DNA from: an uncultured Clostridia bacterium
GTDB lineage: Bacteria > Bacillota > Clostridia > TANB77 > CAG-508
Assembly (NCBI GenBank): GCA_944387525.1
Contig: CALXFF010000008.1
Location: 1 to 52,525, forward strand
Length of the DNA: 52,525 nucleotides
Direction of reading: 5' to 3'
In this document: in pieces, positions 44,935-52,525 of the stretch
How positions within the stretch are numbered: position 1 is the first letter of the stretch
Layout: each line of letters begins with the position of its first letter
Translations under genes and position numbers: made by a program
The notes under the pieces: generated by a model
Databases searched by the model: none
Told to the model about the DNA's origin: nothing
What the model saw: the letters and a program-made list of their open reading frames with translations, nothing else

Positions 44935-46149
44935 TTATTGCTCTTCTAATTCAATTGTAATTTCTTCACCTTTATAATTTAAAACTAGCTTTAAAGTTGG
45001 ACTAGCTTGATATTTTGTTAAATTATAAGTTTGCCAATAATTAATCGTTCCATTCATAAAATCGTTTGAATATCCACTATCTTCGCTACTACTTTCACTT
45101 GGATAATATTTTGTACCATCTTCTGTTTCAACATAAGTGTTATTATCAAATAATTTTAAATTAGTTTCATTTCCAGATGCAAATTCTTTTTTCAATTCTT
45201 CTAATCTATCATTTACTTTTAAATTAATATTTTCTTGGCTATCTTCATCGTTATATATTTTTTCATTTCTAATAACTAATTCTAATTTCATACCAGTATC
45301 ATATACTACTGCTTGTGTAATATTTATATTTTCATTTGAACAGCTTTTTACTTTATAAGTTATATTTTCCCTATTATAAAATTTTTCTGGTATATCAACA
45401 TTCATATTCCAATTTCCTGCAACTTTTTGTGAATTATTTATATCAGTTTGATTTAATAAATCAATTTCTGAGAAACTTATATTGATATTTTTACTTTTTG
45501 GGAAATTATCAGCTGTTAAATTGTATACAAGTTGAATTTCATTAGAGTTAGGATCTTTAGCTTTTATATAATAATTACATCCACTATTAATATAATTATC
45601 ATTGAACTCTTTATAAGTATAATTTAAGTTTTTTTCTGAAGAAAACTTGTTAAATTTTTCTTCATTTTCGCAATATAAGATTTTATTTTCATTATCTGTT
45701 ATCATCAAATCAGGTAAATTGATTTTTTCTATACTTTCAAAGTCTAAATTATTTTTAAATTTCATATCCATAGTAAAACTTAAATTATAATCAGTTATTA
45801 ATAAGTTTTCTACCTTCGTTTCAACTTCTGAAGAATCAACATATTTCATATTTGGTTCTAAAAGATATCCATTTTCAACAGCTGTATCTATTCCTTTGCT
45901 ATTATTAAAGAAATTGGTAAAGAAATTTGAGATATCTTTAGCAAAAACTACTGATGTAGTTAAAATCATACATCCAGAACCTACTGCAGCAAACTTTATA
46001 AAATTATTAAAATGACTATTTAAAGTTTTAGATTTATTTTTATTTTCTTTTAAAGTATTTCTAATCATATATTTATATTTATCAGTAAGATTAGCATCTT
46101 TAGATAATATTGTTTTTATTTTTTTATCTAAATTATTTTCATTATTCAT
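44935..46149 (-). CDS. Membrane anti-sigma factor-like protein (DUF4179 type)
   Basis: 404 aa. The cytoplasmic N-terminus (about 1-52) is followed by one membrane helix (about 53-72) and a large extracytoplasmic beta-rich domain (LLITDYNLSFTMDMKF, DNENKILYCENEEKF). Proteins of this layout directly after an ECF sigma gene are commonly DUF4179 anti-sigma factors that hold the sigma factor until a surface signal arrives. The start overlaps the sigma gene stop by 4 bp (ATGA type), so they are translationally coupled. Confidence 0.78.
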   Translation of the reverse strand: MNNENNLDKKIKTILSKDANLTDKYKYMIRNTLKENKNKSKTLNSHFNNFIKFAAVGSGCMILTTSVVFAKDISNFFTNFFNNSKGIDTAVENGYLLEPNMKYVDSSEVETKVENLLITDYNLSFTMDMKFKNNLDFESIEKINLPDLMITDNENKILYCENEEKFNKFSSEKNLNYTYKEFNDNYINSGCNYYIKAKDPNSNEIQLVYNLTADNFPKSKNINISFSEIDLLNQTDINNSQKVAGNWNMNVDIPEKFYNRENITYKVKSCSNENINITQAVVYDTGMKLELVIRNEKIYNDEDSQENINLKVNDRLEELKKEFASGNETNLKLFDNNTYVETEDGTKYYPSESSSEDSGYSNDFMNGTINYWQTYNLTKYQASPTLKLVLNYKGEEITIELEEQ

Positions 46150-46631
46150 AACATATTCCTCCCAATATTTTTTTCTTGGCTTTCTAATATTTTTTTTAAT
46201 TTTTGTCTGCCTCTTGAAATTTGATTTCTTATAGTACTATCTGGCTTTTTTAGTATTTTACTGATTTCTTTTGTAGTTAAATTTTCCAAATAATATAAAG
46301 TTAAGGATATTCGTTCTTCATAATTAAGATTTTGAATTAATATTTCAAAATCCAATTTTTCTAATATTTTTTCTGAATAATTTGGTGCTTTTAAATTGTT
46401 ATTAATATTTTCTTCATCATACTTTACAAAAAGGTTATTGTTTTTTTCTTTTTTGTATAAATGATTACATTTGTTGATTAATATTTTTATAATCCAAGTT
46501 TTAAAATATTCAATTTTTCTTAGCTTTTTTAAGTTTTTAAAAGTTTCTATGATAGTTTCTTGAACTGCTTCATTTACATCATCTTCTGAAACCAATCTCA
46601 TTCTAGCAATCTTGTATAAGTCATTTTCCAT
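46146..46631 (-). CDS. ECF-type RNA polymerase sigma factor, 5' end uncertain
   Basis: Regions 2 and 4 are visible: VNEAVQETIIETFKNLKKL, YFKTWIIKILINKCNHLY, and TTKEISKILKKPDSTIRNQI with GRQKLKKIL. The ATG at 46631 is internal to the usual fold: the frame stays open upstream and encodes region 2.1-like sequence (KKIEELINKAKNGDEDAF). No ATG, GTG or TTG with a ribosome site is found before it becomes non-conserved near 46720. The true start is therefore non-canonical or was lost, perhaps with the decayed transposon remnant next door. It acts with the membrane anti-sigma gene downstream. Confidence 0.8.
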   Translation of the reverse strand: MENDLYKIARMRLVSEDDVNEAVQETIIETFKNLKKLRKIEYFKTWIIKILINKCNHLYKKEKNNNLFVKYDEENINNNLKAPNYSEKILEKLDFEILIQNLNYEERISLTLYYLENLTTKEISKILKKPDSTIRNQISRGRQKLKKILESQEKNIGRNML

Positions 46632-47014
46632 CTTTATAATAATTGTGGTAAAAGCATCTTCATCTCCATTTTTGGCTTTGTTTATTAATTCTTCTATTTT
46701 CTTTAAAAAATATTAATTTTGCCTATGATAACAAGAAAAATGGGGAAAAATAAATTATTAAAATATAAATCTTTAATTTTTCTTAATTTGAAAATAATAA
46801 AAAAGAAAGTAGCACAAAAATTTAATCATATTACAAAAGAAATTGAAGTATATATAAAATCTGATAAAATATATTGGTGATAAAAATGAGTATAAGAGAA
46901 AATTTTAACATGTATTTTGAACTGGTAGAAGATGTAAGAGATAAAGCACATATAATGTATAGATTATTAGATGCTGAAAAAATTATTATGATAAACGAAA
47001 AATTATAGTAAAAT
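46632..47014. other. Open upstream frame of the sigma gene, then AT-rich spacer with repeat copy A
   Basis: 46632-46720 (minus) is the conserved 5' extension of the sigma frame. 46757-46809 is a 53-bp AT-rich sequence repeated with about 90% identity at 49299-49351. A short open stretch at 46886-47008 (MSIRENFNMYFELVEDV...) has no recognisable family and ends in a stop. Confidence 0.5.
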
Positions 47015-47234
47015 AGAAAATATGCATCACATATAGATGTAAGTTTTGATGAAGATAATTGTAGGTTATATAGTCAAAAAGCACAAGAAAATATTAGTAT
47101 ATTTAGAAAAGGTGCTATAAATATTCATAAACAATATTTAAGAGAAGAAAAAACAATTAAATTAAATATATTTACTTGCTTAATAAATGAATTCTATTTA
47201 TTGGAAATATTACAATCTTGTAGTAATCGATGAG
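47015..47234 (+). pseudogene. Decayed ISAs1-family transposase, C-terminal remnant
   Basis: In the frame from 47015 the sequence reads HIDVSFDEDNCRLYSQKAQ, ENISIFRKGAINIHKQYL. This fits the conserved C-terminus of ISAs1 (H-repeat) transposases (LDV.F.ED..R......A..N....R..A.N). There is no start, and stops flank it on both sides. Terminal repeats were not found. A relic of an old insertion. Confidence 0.55.
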
Positions 47235-47323
47235 ATTTTCCTGATCAAAAATGAATTAGTGTTGATAAATATTCCTAGTTATGGTATTATTGATTAAGAA
47301 ATAAAAGTAAAAGGAGTTTATTA

Positions 47324-47983
47324 ATGGATGATTATAATAGAACAAGTTTGAATACAGGTTTTTTAGAGGAAAAGATATATGGGAAAATGGCTGTACCAAA
47401 AAATAAAATAACAAGCGAATTCATAGAAAAATATATTGTTATTGCATTAATTCCCTTTACTATCTATCAAATTGGTATTTATATTATACGTACTTTGGGA
47501 CACAAAGCACTAGATGACCAACAATTTTCAATAGAATCAATTGTAAACTTTTCTGACATAGCAATTAACTTATCCTATAACATTTTGGCATTTTCTATTA
47601 TAATTGTTTTATCTAATTTTTTTGTTGTATTTTTTAGTTCAAAGGTTATCTTTAAAAAATATAAGGCAAGAAAAGAAGATTTTATTGGTATAATGAAAAT
47701 AATTATTATTCTTCAGCTAATTTTTACAAGTATTTCAACGTTATATTATTATGTATCATATATTGATGAAATAGGAATCAATAATTCATATATATCAAAA
47801 TTTGAATGGTTAGAGAGTAATAATAAAAAAACTAGCAGTATAAATTATGATATAAAAAAATATATTGCGGATATAAATAAAATCAATCAAATAAATTTAA
47901 CAATATTAATAATTGTTAATTTGGTATGTATTAGCTTTTGTATTTTTTGGCAAAGTAGAATTTTAAAATTCAATTCTATTTAA
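47324..47983 (+). CDS. Hypothetical four-helix membrane protein
   Basis: 219 aa, AAAAGGAG before the ATG. Four predicted membrane helices (about 33-52, 80-105, 120-142, 190-212) with a soluble loop (about 145-185). A short cytoplasmic N-terminus. No family recognised. It sits upstream of another small membrane protein, probably one operon ending at the terminator 48288. Confidence 0.6.
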   Translation: MDDYNRTSLNTGFLEEKIYGKMAVPKNKITSEFIEKYIVIALIPFTIYQIGIYIIRTLGHKALDDQQFSIESIVNFSDIAINLSYNILAFSIIIVLSNFFVVFFSSKVIFKKYKARKEDFIGIMKIIIILQLIFTSISTLYYYVSYIDEIGINNSYISKFEWLESNNKKTSSINYDIKKYIADINKINQINLTILIIVNLVCISFCIFWQSRILKFNSI

Positions 47984-48009
47984 ATTTATAATTGAAGGGA
48001 GGGATAACA

Positions 48010-48243
48010 ATGAATAAATTAAGTAAAATATTTTTACTAATAATTATATTACTCTTAATTGCTTTAATAATAATGACATATTCTTATTTTAAAATGAGAA
48101 CAAGTGCAAAAGAAAATCTTCAAGATTATCTTACAGAACTTGGTGTGCGTGAGATATTGATTAATGAACATCCAGAATTACAAGATGAAGATTGGCAATC
48201 TTTAGAGCAACAGGCACGAGAACAAGCTGATGAAAATTTATAA
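48010..48243 (+). CDS. Small membrane-anchored protein with acidic tail
   Basis: The ATG at 48010 follows GGGAGGGATAACA; the TTG at 47992 overlaps the ribosome site. 77 aa: one membrane helix (about 7-26), then a helical, Glu/Gln-rich domain (YLTELGVREILINEHPEL, DWQSLEQQAREQA). Function unknown. Confidence 0.6.
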   Translation: MNKLSKIFLLIIILLLIALIIMTYSYFKMRTSAKENLQDYLTELGVREILINEHPELQDEDWQSLEQQAREQADENL

Positions 48244-48287
48244 TTTTAAATATAAAACTTTTAATTTTAATATTTTAGGAAGATAGA

Positions 48288-48313
48288 ATGAGAGTAACTA
48301 CTCTCATTTTTTT
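48288..48313 (+). terminator. Terminator after the small membrane protein operon
   Basis: ATGAGAGT/ACTCTCAT with AACT loop, then TTTTTT. Confidence 0.88.
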
Positions 48314-48447
48314 AGTTATTTTATTTGAAATTCAATTTTTCTTGTTTTATAGAATTAAAAAATGAATATGATATATTAGAAATAATATATCATATAATAT
48401 ATTATATTAAAAAAATGTAAAAAAAAGTAAAATCCTTTAGAAAAGTA

Positions 48448-48476
48448 TTGACAGAGCAATAAAAAAAATTTATAAT
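48448..48476 (+). promoter_or_regulatory. Near-perfect consensus promoter for the secreted protein gene
   Basis: TTGACA at 48448, 17-bp spacer, TATAAT at 48471. This is one of the two best promoters in the window. Confidence 0.85.
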
Positions 48477-48480
48477 CATT

Positions 48481-48534
48481 ATTGTGTTTATTTAACACAA
48501 TAGCCTTCATAAAACAATAAATTTGTTTATGAAG
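48481..48534 (+). promoter_or_regulatory. Two tandem hairpins in the leader of the secreted protein mRNA
   Basis: ATTGTGTT/AACACAAT (48481-48501, loop TATTT) starts at about the predicted transcript 5' end. CTTCATAAA/TTTATGAAG (48505-48534) follows. A 5'-terminal hairpin commonly stabilises highly expressed mRNAs; alternatively the first may be an operator overlapping the start site. Confidence 0.6.
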
Positions 48535-48580
48535 CACTTAGGCAAAGTAGAGTTCACTAACAAAAGTAAGGATATTTGTT

Positions 48581-49126
48581 ATGAAACGATTTTTAGCAAT
48601 AATTGCTACTTTGATTTTCGGCTTTTCAACTGTAGCTACAACATCAACAGCTTTTGCTGATGAAGCTACTTTTGATAGTAAATCAGAAACTAACACTAAA
48701 TCGGTGGATTATACTCACTATAAATTCCCTGATGATGCAACTATTTTGTATCAAAGTGAAGATGGTGTAGTGTACCAGTCTAAGGAAGAAACAACTTCTG
48801 AAGAACCGAGTACATATGCAACCTACCAAAATAGTGTAACAATTCCGGCAGGTAAAATCATAACTGGAAACTTTTCGATAACTAATCCACACACGATTAT
48901 ATTTACCACTAAGGGTGTTTTTCGTGTAGAATCTAGTTATTCTTCGGCAAGTGCACAGATGATTTTATCTGATGGCATTAATGTTCTGGCTAATAAAAAT
49001 GTAAGTGCCTCAGCAGGTGATGTCCACTTTGAATTTAATAGCCATGTCAAAGACTTGGTTGTTATTTACTATGTGCAGAAGACTTCATCAACTGCTGGTA
49101 TGACCTTACGTTGCACGTTGTCCTAA
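48581..49126 (+). CDS. Secreted small protein of unknown family
   Basis: 181 aa. Classic signal peptide (about 1-26, MKRFLAIIATLIFGFSTVA, cleaved after TAFA). The mature protein is Ser/Thr-rich and predicted all-beta (NSVTIPAGKIITGNFSITN, TIIFTTKGVFRVE, LVVIYYVQKTSS), perhaps a jelly-roll. It has no wall or membrane anchor. AAGGA lies 8 nt before the ATG. Base and codon use (TCG, CTG, ACG, GGC) are richer in G+C than neighbouring genes. It has its own promoter, leader hairpins and terminator, so it looks like a self-contained, recently acquired cassette. Confidence 0.7.
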   Translation: MKRFLAIIATLIFGFSTVATTSTAFADEATFDSKSETNTKSVDYTHYKFPDDATILYQSEDGVVYQSKEETTSEEPSTYATYQNSVTIPAGKIITGNFSITNPHTIIFTTKGVFRVESSYSSASAQMILSDGINVLANKNVSASAGDVHFEFNSHVKDLVVIYYVQKTSSTAGMTLRCTLS

Positions 49127-49170
49127 GGGTCAATAGCAAAGTAATTAACAATTGAACTTTATTTTGTCGG

Positions 49171-49204
49171 ATCCAGATATGTTTATACATATCTGGATTT
49201 TTTT
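49171..49204 (+). terminator. Strong terminator of the secreted protein gene
   Basis: Perfect 12-bp stem ATCCAGATATGT/ACATATCTGGAT with TTAT loop and a run of T. Confidence 0.92.
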
Positions 49205-49440
49205 GTTGCTCCTTTAAACTTTAAAGGAGTTTAGTTTAATAAATTTTGGTTAATTTGTGATAATTTTTGGGTAAAATTAAAAGTTTAATCCAATTATAAT
49301 TAGAATATAAATTTTAATTTTTCTTAATTTAAAAATAATAAAAAAGAGAATAAAGTATTTATTGAATTTTAAGCTATTTTATGCTATAAATAACTTATAC
49401 ATAAATGAATTCATATATTTATATGTTTATTAAATCTTTT

Positions 49441-49471
49441 AGCAGATGCTGCAATGTATCTGCTTTTTTTT
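49441..49471 (+). terminator. Orphan plus-strand terminator
   Basis: AGCAGAT/ATCTGCT stem, 10-nt loop, then eight T. No ORF precedes it, so it ends a small RNA or is left from a deleted gene. Confidence 0.75.
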
Positions 49472-49474
49472 GCA

Positions 49475-49514
49475 CAAAAAAATCATAAATTCTCATTTAA
49501 GAAAATTTATGATT
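49475..49514 (-). terminator. Terminator of the minus-strand operon 50940-49596
   Basis: AATCATAAATT/AATTTATGATT stem with an A-run on the left that reads as U-run on the minus strand. Confidence 0.7.
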
Positions 49515-49595
49515 TATATTATTTAATGATATATATCCAAATACTATATCTATCTCTTCATATAAGGTACATTTTTTAATACAAACTGATATATA

Positions 49596-49943
49596 TTATT
49601 TTTGTTCTTTTATTATTTTTAAGTATTTTTTTATAAGATTTTGAATTGGTTTTAACTTAAATTCAAAACAAAATTTTTTTTTATTTTCTTCCGAAACTTG
49701 ATTATAATATTCTGCATTTTTTTGTGTTATGTACCACATTACTTTCTCTTTTGCTATCTGGTTTACCATCAAACAACAATAATCATAAATGTTTTCAGAA
49801 AGAAATTCTAATTCTATTAGTGAAATTTCACTACATAAATCAATAATATCTGATTTTATCATAGTTAAAATATCTCTTTTATATGTTGTGTTTATTATAT
49901 TTTCAAATTGTTCTATAATATATGCTTCTACTAATTCTTTCAA
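49596..49943 (-). CDS. Hypothetical 115-aa helical protein
   Basis: Predicted all-helical, with cysteines (DLCSEISL, YDYCCLMV) and a lysine-rich end. No family recognised. Last gene of a three-gene minus-strand operon; GAGAGGATAGA precedes the ATG. Confidence 0.5.
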   Translation of the reverse strand: MKELVEAYIIEQFENIINTTYKRDILTMIKSDIIDLCSEISLIELEFLSENIYDYCCLMVNQIAKEKVMWYITQKNAEYYNQVSEENKKKFCFEFKLKPIQNLIKKYLKIIKEQK

Positions 49944-49950
49944 AGAAAAT

Positions 49951-50316
49951 CTATCCTCTCTTTAATTCTTCATTTTCAAATAATTCAAATTTAGTTGTAA
50001 AATCTTTCAAAGTAAGACATTGCTTTTTTAATTCTTTAAGTTTATTTTTTATCTTTTCAAATGTTAATTCACTTATTTTATTACTCTTAAATTGTTTATA
50101 GTAACAATTATATTTTGAATTATAATATTTATTTTTTTCTTTGGCATCATTATCTAAATTCTTTTTAGTCTTAACAGGTTTTTCTAAAATACATATTACT
50201 TTTGATCCATCTTTCAATAATTTATCAATATACTTATGTAAAGAATATATTGAACATTCTGTATCTAAAGTTTCTTTATCCAAAGAATAAATAATTTTAA
50301 AAGTCTTTGTTTTCAT
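49951..50316 (-). CDS. Hypothetical 121-aa protein
   Basis: Short beta-rich start (KTFKIIYSLDKETLDTECSI) and a long lysine-rich coiled-coil-like helix (about 50-105). AGGAGGATATA precedes the ATG. No family recognised; overlaps neither neighbour, 7- and 9-bp gaps in an operon with a pseudo-receiver protein. Confidence 0.5.
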   Translation of the reverse strand: MKTKTFKIIYSLDKETLDTECSIYSLHKYIDKLLKDGSKVICILEKPVKTKKNLDNDAKEKNKYYNSKYNCYYKQFKSNKISELTFEKIKNKLKELKKQCLTLKDFTTKFELFENEELKRG

Positions 50317-50325
50317 TATATCCTC

Positions 50326-50940
50326 CTAATGTAATGGTAATAATCTATTTAAAATAGGTAATAACTTTTCTTGTGTAACTGGCTTTTCAATATAAGCATC
50401 GAAACCCAATTCATTTACAAAATGATACTTGACATTCTTCGTAACAGTATGAATAACAACAGGTGTGTTAAAATCTTTTATTTTTTTTAATATGGATAAA
50501 CATTTTTGTCCTGTTCCATCCCTATATATGTTGTTTGTAAAGATTATGTCGTATTTTTCATTATTTTTAACCATTTGCACCAATTCATCACTGCTTAAAG
50601 CGACAGAAACTTCAAATCCTAAACTTTCTAAAACACTTTTTGTAATAGTATAAGAATATACAAGATAATCTCCAATTAAGGCCTTTTTTCCTTTGTATAT
50701 TGGTTTATATTCTAACTTATTTAATGGCTTAAATTCATCTGCACTAGTAACTTCATAGTTTATCTCAACAATATCTTTTCTTTTTTCATATTCATTTTTA
50801 TAAAAGTTAGATTCACTTGTAATAGATGATATTTCCCTATTCTTTTTAGTAATTTCTAAGTCATAGTTTCTTTTTTGCTCTATTATCAAACAAATTAGAA
50901 CAACTATAATAAAACTTAATGCAAAAACTACATATTCCAT
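50326..50940 (-). CDS. Membrane-anchored pseudo-receiver protein
   Basis: The ATG at 50940 follows GGAGGTGAAAAG. 204 aa: one membrane helix (about 1-22), a coiled linker, then a CheY-like fold (about 80-204). The usual acidic pair is replaced (ALIGDYLVYS) and the phosphoacceptor Asp position reads FTNNIYRDG, but the switch Thr (VIHTVT) and Lys (IEKPVT) are kept. It is therefore probably not phosphorylated in the standard way and may work as a protein-interaction module. A membrane-tethered stand-alone receiver is unusual. Confidence 0.7.
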   Translation of the reverse strand: MEYVVFALSFIIVVLICLIIEQKRNYDLEITKKNREISSITSESNFYKNEYEKRKDIVEINYEVTSADEFKPLNKLEYKPIYKGKKALIGDYLVYSYTITKSVLESLGFEVSVALSSDELVQMVKNNEKYDIIFTNNIYRDGTGQKCLSILKKIKDFNTPVVIHTVTKNVKYHFVNELGFDAYIEKPVTQEKLLPILNRLLPLH

Positions 50941-51143
50941 CTTTTCACCTCCAATCACGAAAAGTTATACAGATATAGTTATAAAGTAGATTTTTTCTTA
51001 CTTTTTATATCTGTTACCTCGATTTTAATACTAAAAAATCCATTTTTGTAGAGTTATCAACTACAATTTTATCATTAAATTAGAGATGATGTCTATTTCA
51101 TTTTTATTTTAAATTTTATTATACTATTATCTGGGGTGAGCTA

Positions 51144-51458
51144 ATGGCAAAGTTGGATAATAGTACAATTATAGGTCGCAACATAAAAGACATAAGAAAA
51201 GACCTAGATTTAACACAAGAAGAATTTGCAGAACAATTAAATATTAATGCACAGTTTTTATCACAAGTAGAAACAGGAAAAGCAGGTATAAGCATAGACA
51301 ATGCAATAAATATCTGTAATACTGCAAAATGTTCTTCCACAAAGTTGTTCAAAGACCTTATTAAGTCCCCTAATATCATTGATAAATATGAACTATTAAC
51401 AGATAGAGATAAATCTGTTATAAACAAAATGATTACTATTTTATTAAGTACAAAATAA
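51144..51458 (+). CDS. XRE-family HTH transcriptional regulator
   Basis: 104 aa. Helix-turn-helix pattern GRNIKDIRKDLDLTQEEFAE, LNINAQFLSQVETGKAGIS. The C-terminal helices likely dimerise. GGGGTGAGCTA precedes the ATG. Divergent from the pseudo-receiver operon with a 203-bp gap, so it may control that operon or element genes. Confidence 0.85.
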   Translation: MAKLDNSTIIGRNIKDIRKDLDLTQEEFAEQLNINAQFLSQVETGKAGISIDNAINICNTAKCSSTKLFKDLIKSPNIIDKYELLTDRDKSVINKMITILLSTK

Positions 51459-51466
51459 ATTTTCTT

Positions 51467-51505
51467 AAAGCTAACATTATATTGGGGTATATTGTTAGCT
51501 TTTTA
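51467..51505 (+). terminator. Terminator after the XRE regulator
   Basis: AAAGCTAACA...TGTTAGCTTT hairpin with a further paired ATAT and TTTT. Confidence 0.8.
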
Positions 51506-51669
51506 TATTTATAAAATTTTTCTCATCTATTTATTTTTGTTCCTTTTTTTCCTTTTCTCATAAAATTTTTTTAAATGGATAAAATAATTCTAAAACCGTA
51601 AGGCTCTGTTACAGTTTACCACAAAATTTGTAATAAAATCAAGAAAAAAAGAAATAGTGAGGGAATATT

Positions 51670-51912
51670 TTGAAGAAATATAATAATAAGGCGAATATAA
51701 TTGGTAATCTCTTATTAGAACATAGAAAGAAAAAAGGCTTTTCAAAAGAAGAAGTGTGTAGGCGAGTACAATTATATGGCATTGATATACATAGAGTTGA
51801 ATTATATAGAATGGAAAAGGGTATTAGTATTGTAAAAGACTTTGAGCTAGTTGCTTTGTGCAATGTGCTGGATATAGATTATAATACAGAAATTAAACCA
51901 ATAATTGAATAA
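51670..51912 (+). CDS. Small HTH regulator, XRE-like
   Basis: TTG start after GAGGGAATATT. 80 aa with IGNLLLEHRKKKGFSKEEVC, VQLYGIDIHRVELYRMEKG, a Cro/C1-type pattern with a slightly long turn. Terminator AAAGATAGC/GCTATCTTT follows. Probably a second regulator of the element. Confidence 0.7.
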   Translation: MKKYNNKANIIGNLLLEHRKKKGFSKEEVCRRVQLYGIDIHRVELYRMEKGISIVKDFELVALCNVLDIDYNTEIKPIIE

Positions 51913-51921
51913 GAATAAATA

Positions 51922-51952
51922 AAAGATAGCTTACATGCTATCTTTGTTATTT
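51922..51952 (+). terminator. Terminator after the small HTH gene
   Basis: AAAGATAGC (51922-51930) / GCTATCTTT (51937-51945) with short T-rich tail. Confidence 0.7.
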
Positions 51953-51975
51953 TAATCAAATTTATAAATTGTAAT

Positions 51976-52152
51976 TTATATAAAACTTTTTTTCAAACCT
52001 TTTTTAAATACTAAAATTGCTTTTGCTGTTCCTGTAATCGACATTGTAATTAGTTCATAACCATCTTGTAACATTTCATTTGATTTTTCTTCTACTTTTT
52101 GTGCCATATCATCTGCTTTTGGCGAATACTCTATAACAACTGTTTTATACAT
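51976..52152 (-). CDS. Small DUF4177-like protein
   Basis: The ATG at 52152 follows GGAGGTGTGAAG; the longer open frame has no ribosome site. 58 aa: MYKTVVIEYSPKADDMAQK, then NEMLQDGYELITMSITGTAK. The 'DGYELI' turn and alpha/beta pattern are DUF4177-like. Function unknown. Confidence 0.6.
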   Translation of the reverse strand: MYKTVVIEYSPKADDMAQKVEEKSNEMLQDGYELITMSITGTAKAILVFKKGLKKSFI

Positions 52153-52180
52153 CTTCACACCTCCAAATCTTATTAAAAAT

Positions 52181-52384
52181 TTATTCTTTTTCATTTTTCT
52201 CTTTTGCTGCATAAATAATGGATAATATTATTCCTACTAAATTTGCACCTACTGATAATCCTAATAGTAATCCTTTAGTAAATTCTCCAAACGAACTTGT
52301 TTCATTACCAGTAAAAAATATATATGATAAATATAATACATTTCCTATTATTATTAAGAAAATTCCTGTTTTTAGTTTGTTCAT
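52181..52384 (-). CDS. Small two-helix membrane protein
   Basis: 67 aa, AGAGGGGGAAAATTTAAA before the ATG. Two membrane helices (about 5-25 and 37-58) and a charged tail. Co-directional with the DUF4177-like gene, likely one operon. No family recognised. The remaining 52385-52525 shows no further gene I can support. Confidence 0.6.
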   Translation of the reverse strand: MNKLKTGIFLIIIGNVLYLSYIFFTGNETSSFGEFTKGLLLGLSVGANLVGIILSIIYAAKEKNEKE

Positions 52385-52525
52385 TTTAAATTTTCCCCCT
52401 CTATTTTATATTGTCTTAAAAATTAATTTCAATTAACAGTTTTTGCTAATATAACAGTTCATGCATTATTTTATTTCCTATTAAAGTCATATTAACATCT
52501 TTTTGTGGAGATATATTTGATAAAA

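Larger units (their letters stand above)
49205..49595. other. Non-coding interval with palindrome, repeat copy B and terminators
   Basis: No supported gene. It contains the palindrome CTCCTTTAAACTTTAAAGGA (to 49229), repeat copy B at 49299-49351, a plus-strand terminator at 49441 and a minus-strand terminator at 49475. The plus-strand terminator implies an unrecognised short transcript or relic gene end between about 49350 and 49440. Confidence 0.5.

Noticed and set aside
49299-49351. att repeats for the AT-rich direct repeat pair 46757/49299
   Set aside because: Imperfect, very AT-rich and without an integrase; kept only as a possible rearrangement trace.

Overview
The window is very AT-rich DNA from a low-GC Bacillota. 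It is most likely an uncultured gut-type member of the Clostridia, judging by AGGAGG ribosome sites, frequent TTG starts, LPXTG/sortase and cohesin/dockerin surface proteins, spoVG- and tex-type genes, and a Gram-positive conjugative element. No species-level claim is possible from the sequence alone.

Region 1, chromosome (1-27,780). The left edge cuts into tex. It is followed by an HD-GYP response regulator and a membrane histidine kinase. Between those two lies a compact locus (3,176-3,547) that looks like a par/Fst-type type I toxin-antitoxin: a 30-codon hydrophobic peptide mRNA converging on a ~69-nt antisense-type RNA. Next come a monomodular reductase-terminated NRPS (C-A-T-R) divergent from an acyl-CoA/AMP ligase, a membrane metallopeptidase, a DUF4143-type ATPase behind three palindromes spaced exactly 32 bp, an HtrA protease, an M23 peptidase, guanine deaminase, a large adenosine-deaminase-like protein, and a surface cluster (LPKTG-anchored cohesin, sortase, dockerin-bearing cell-wall hydrolase, membrane-anchored cohesin). 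Several families of REP-like inverted repeats punctuate this part, and many genes end inside a repeat.

Region 2, integrative conjugative element (from ~27,826 to beyond the right edge). A displaced 3' half of tRNA-Arg(ACG) marks the left att end. The element carries a replisome-organiser-like gene, VirB2-, VirB3(PrgI)-, VirB4- and VirB6-like genes, an M23 transglycosylase substitute, a sortase, a thioester/SpaA-type adhesin, SpoVG, a RusA-like nuclease, a VirD4/TraG coupling protein, S1 and DUF5697-like proteins, a sigma/anti-sigma pair, small membrane and secreted proteins, a decayed ISAs1-type transposase, a pseudo-receiver protein and two XRE regulators. No relaxase, integrase or intact tRNA-Arg is in the window, so the element should continue to the right.

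Most unusual observation. Five otherwise intact genes, in both chromosome and element, need twelve single-base (+1) frame changes. Every one is at an in-frame CGG codon where skipping the C restores a GGN glycine codon (16,139 minus; 22,591; 28,936; 31,807; 32,279; 32,547; 32,587; 42,731; 42,780; 42,787; 42,815; 42,915). In-frame CGG is otherwise almost absent from about 13,000 codons: I found two early-codon exceptions and two in repeat-derived tails. This suggests either +1 frameshifting or quadruplet decoding at an unassigned or hungry CGG codon, or a systematic sequencing artefact. The all-glycine phase bias favours a translation-linked explanation but does not prove it.
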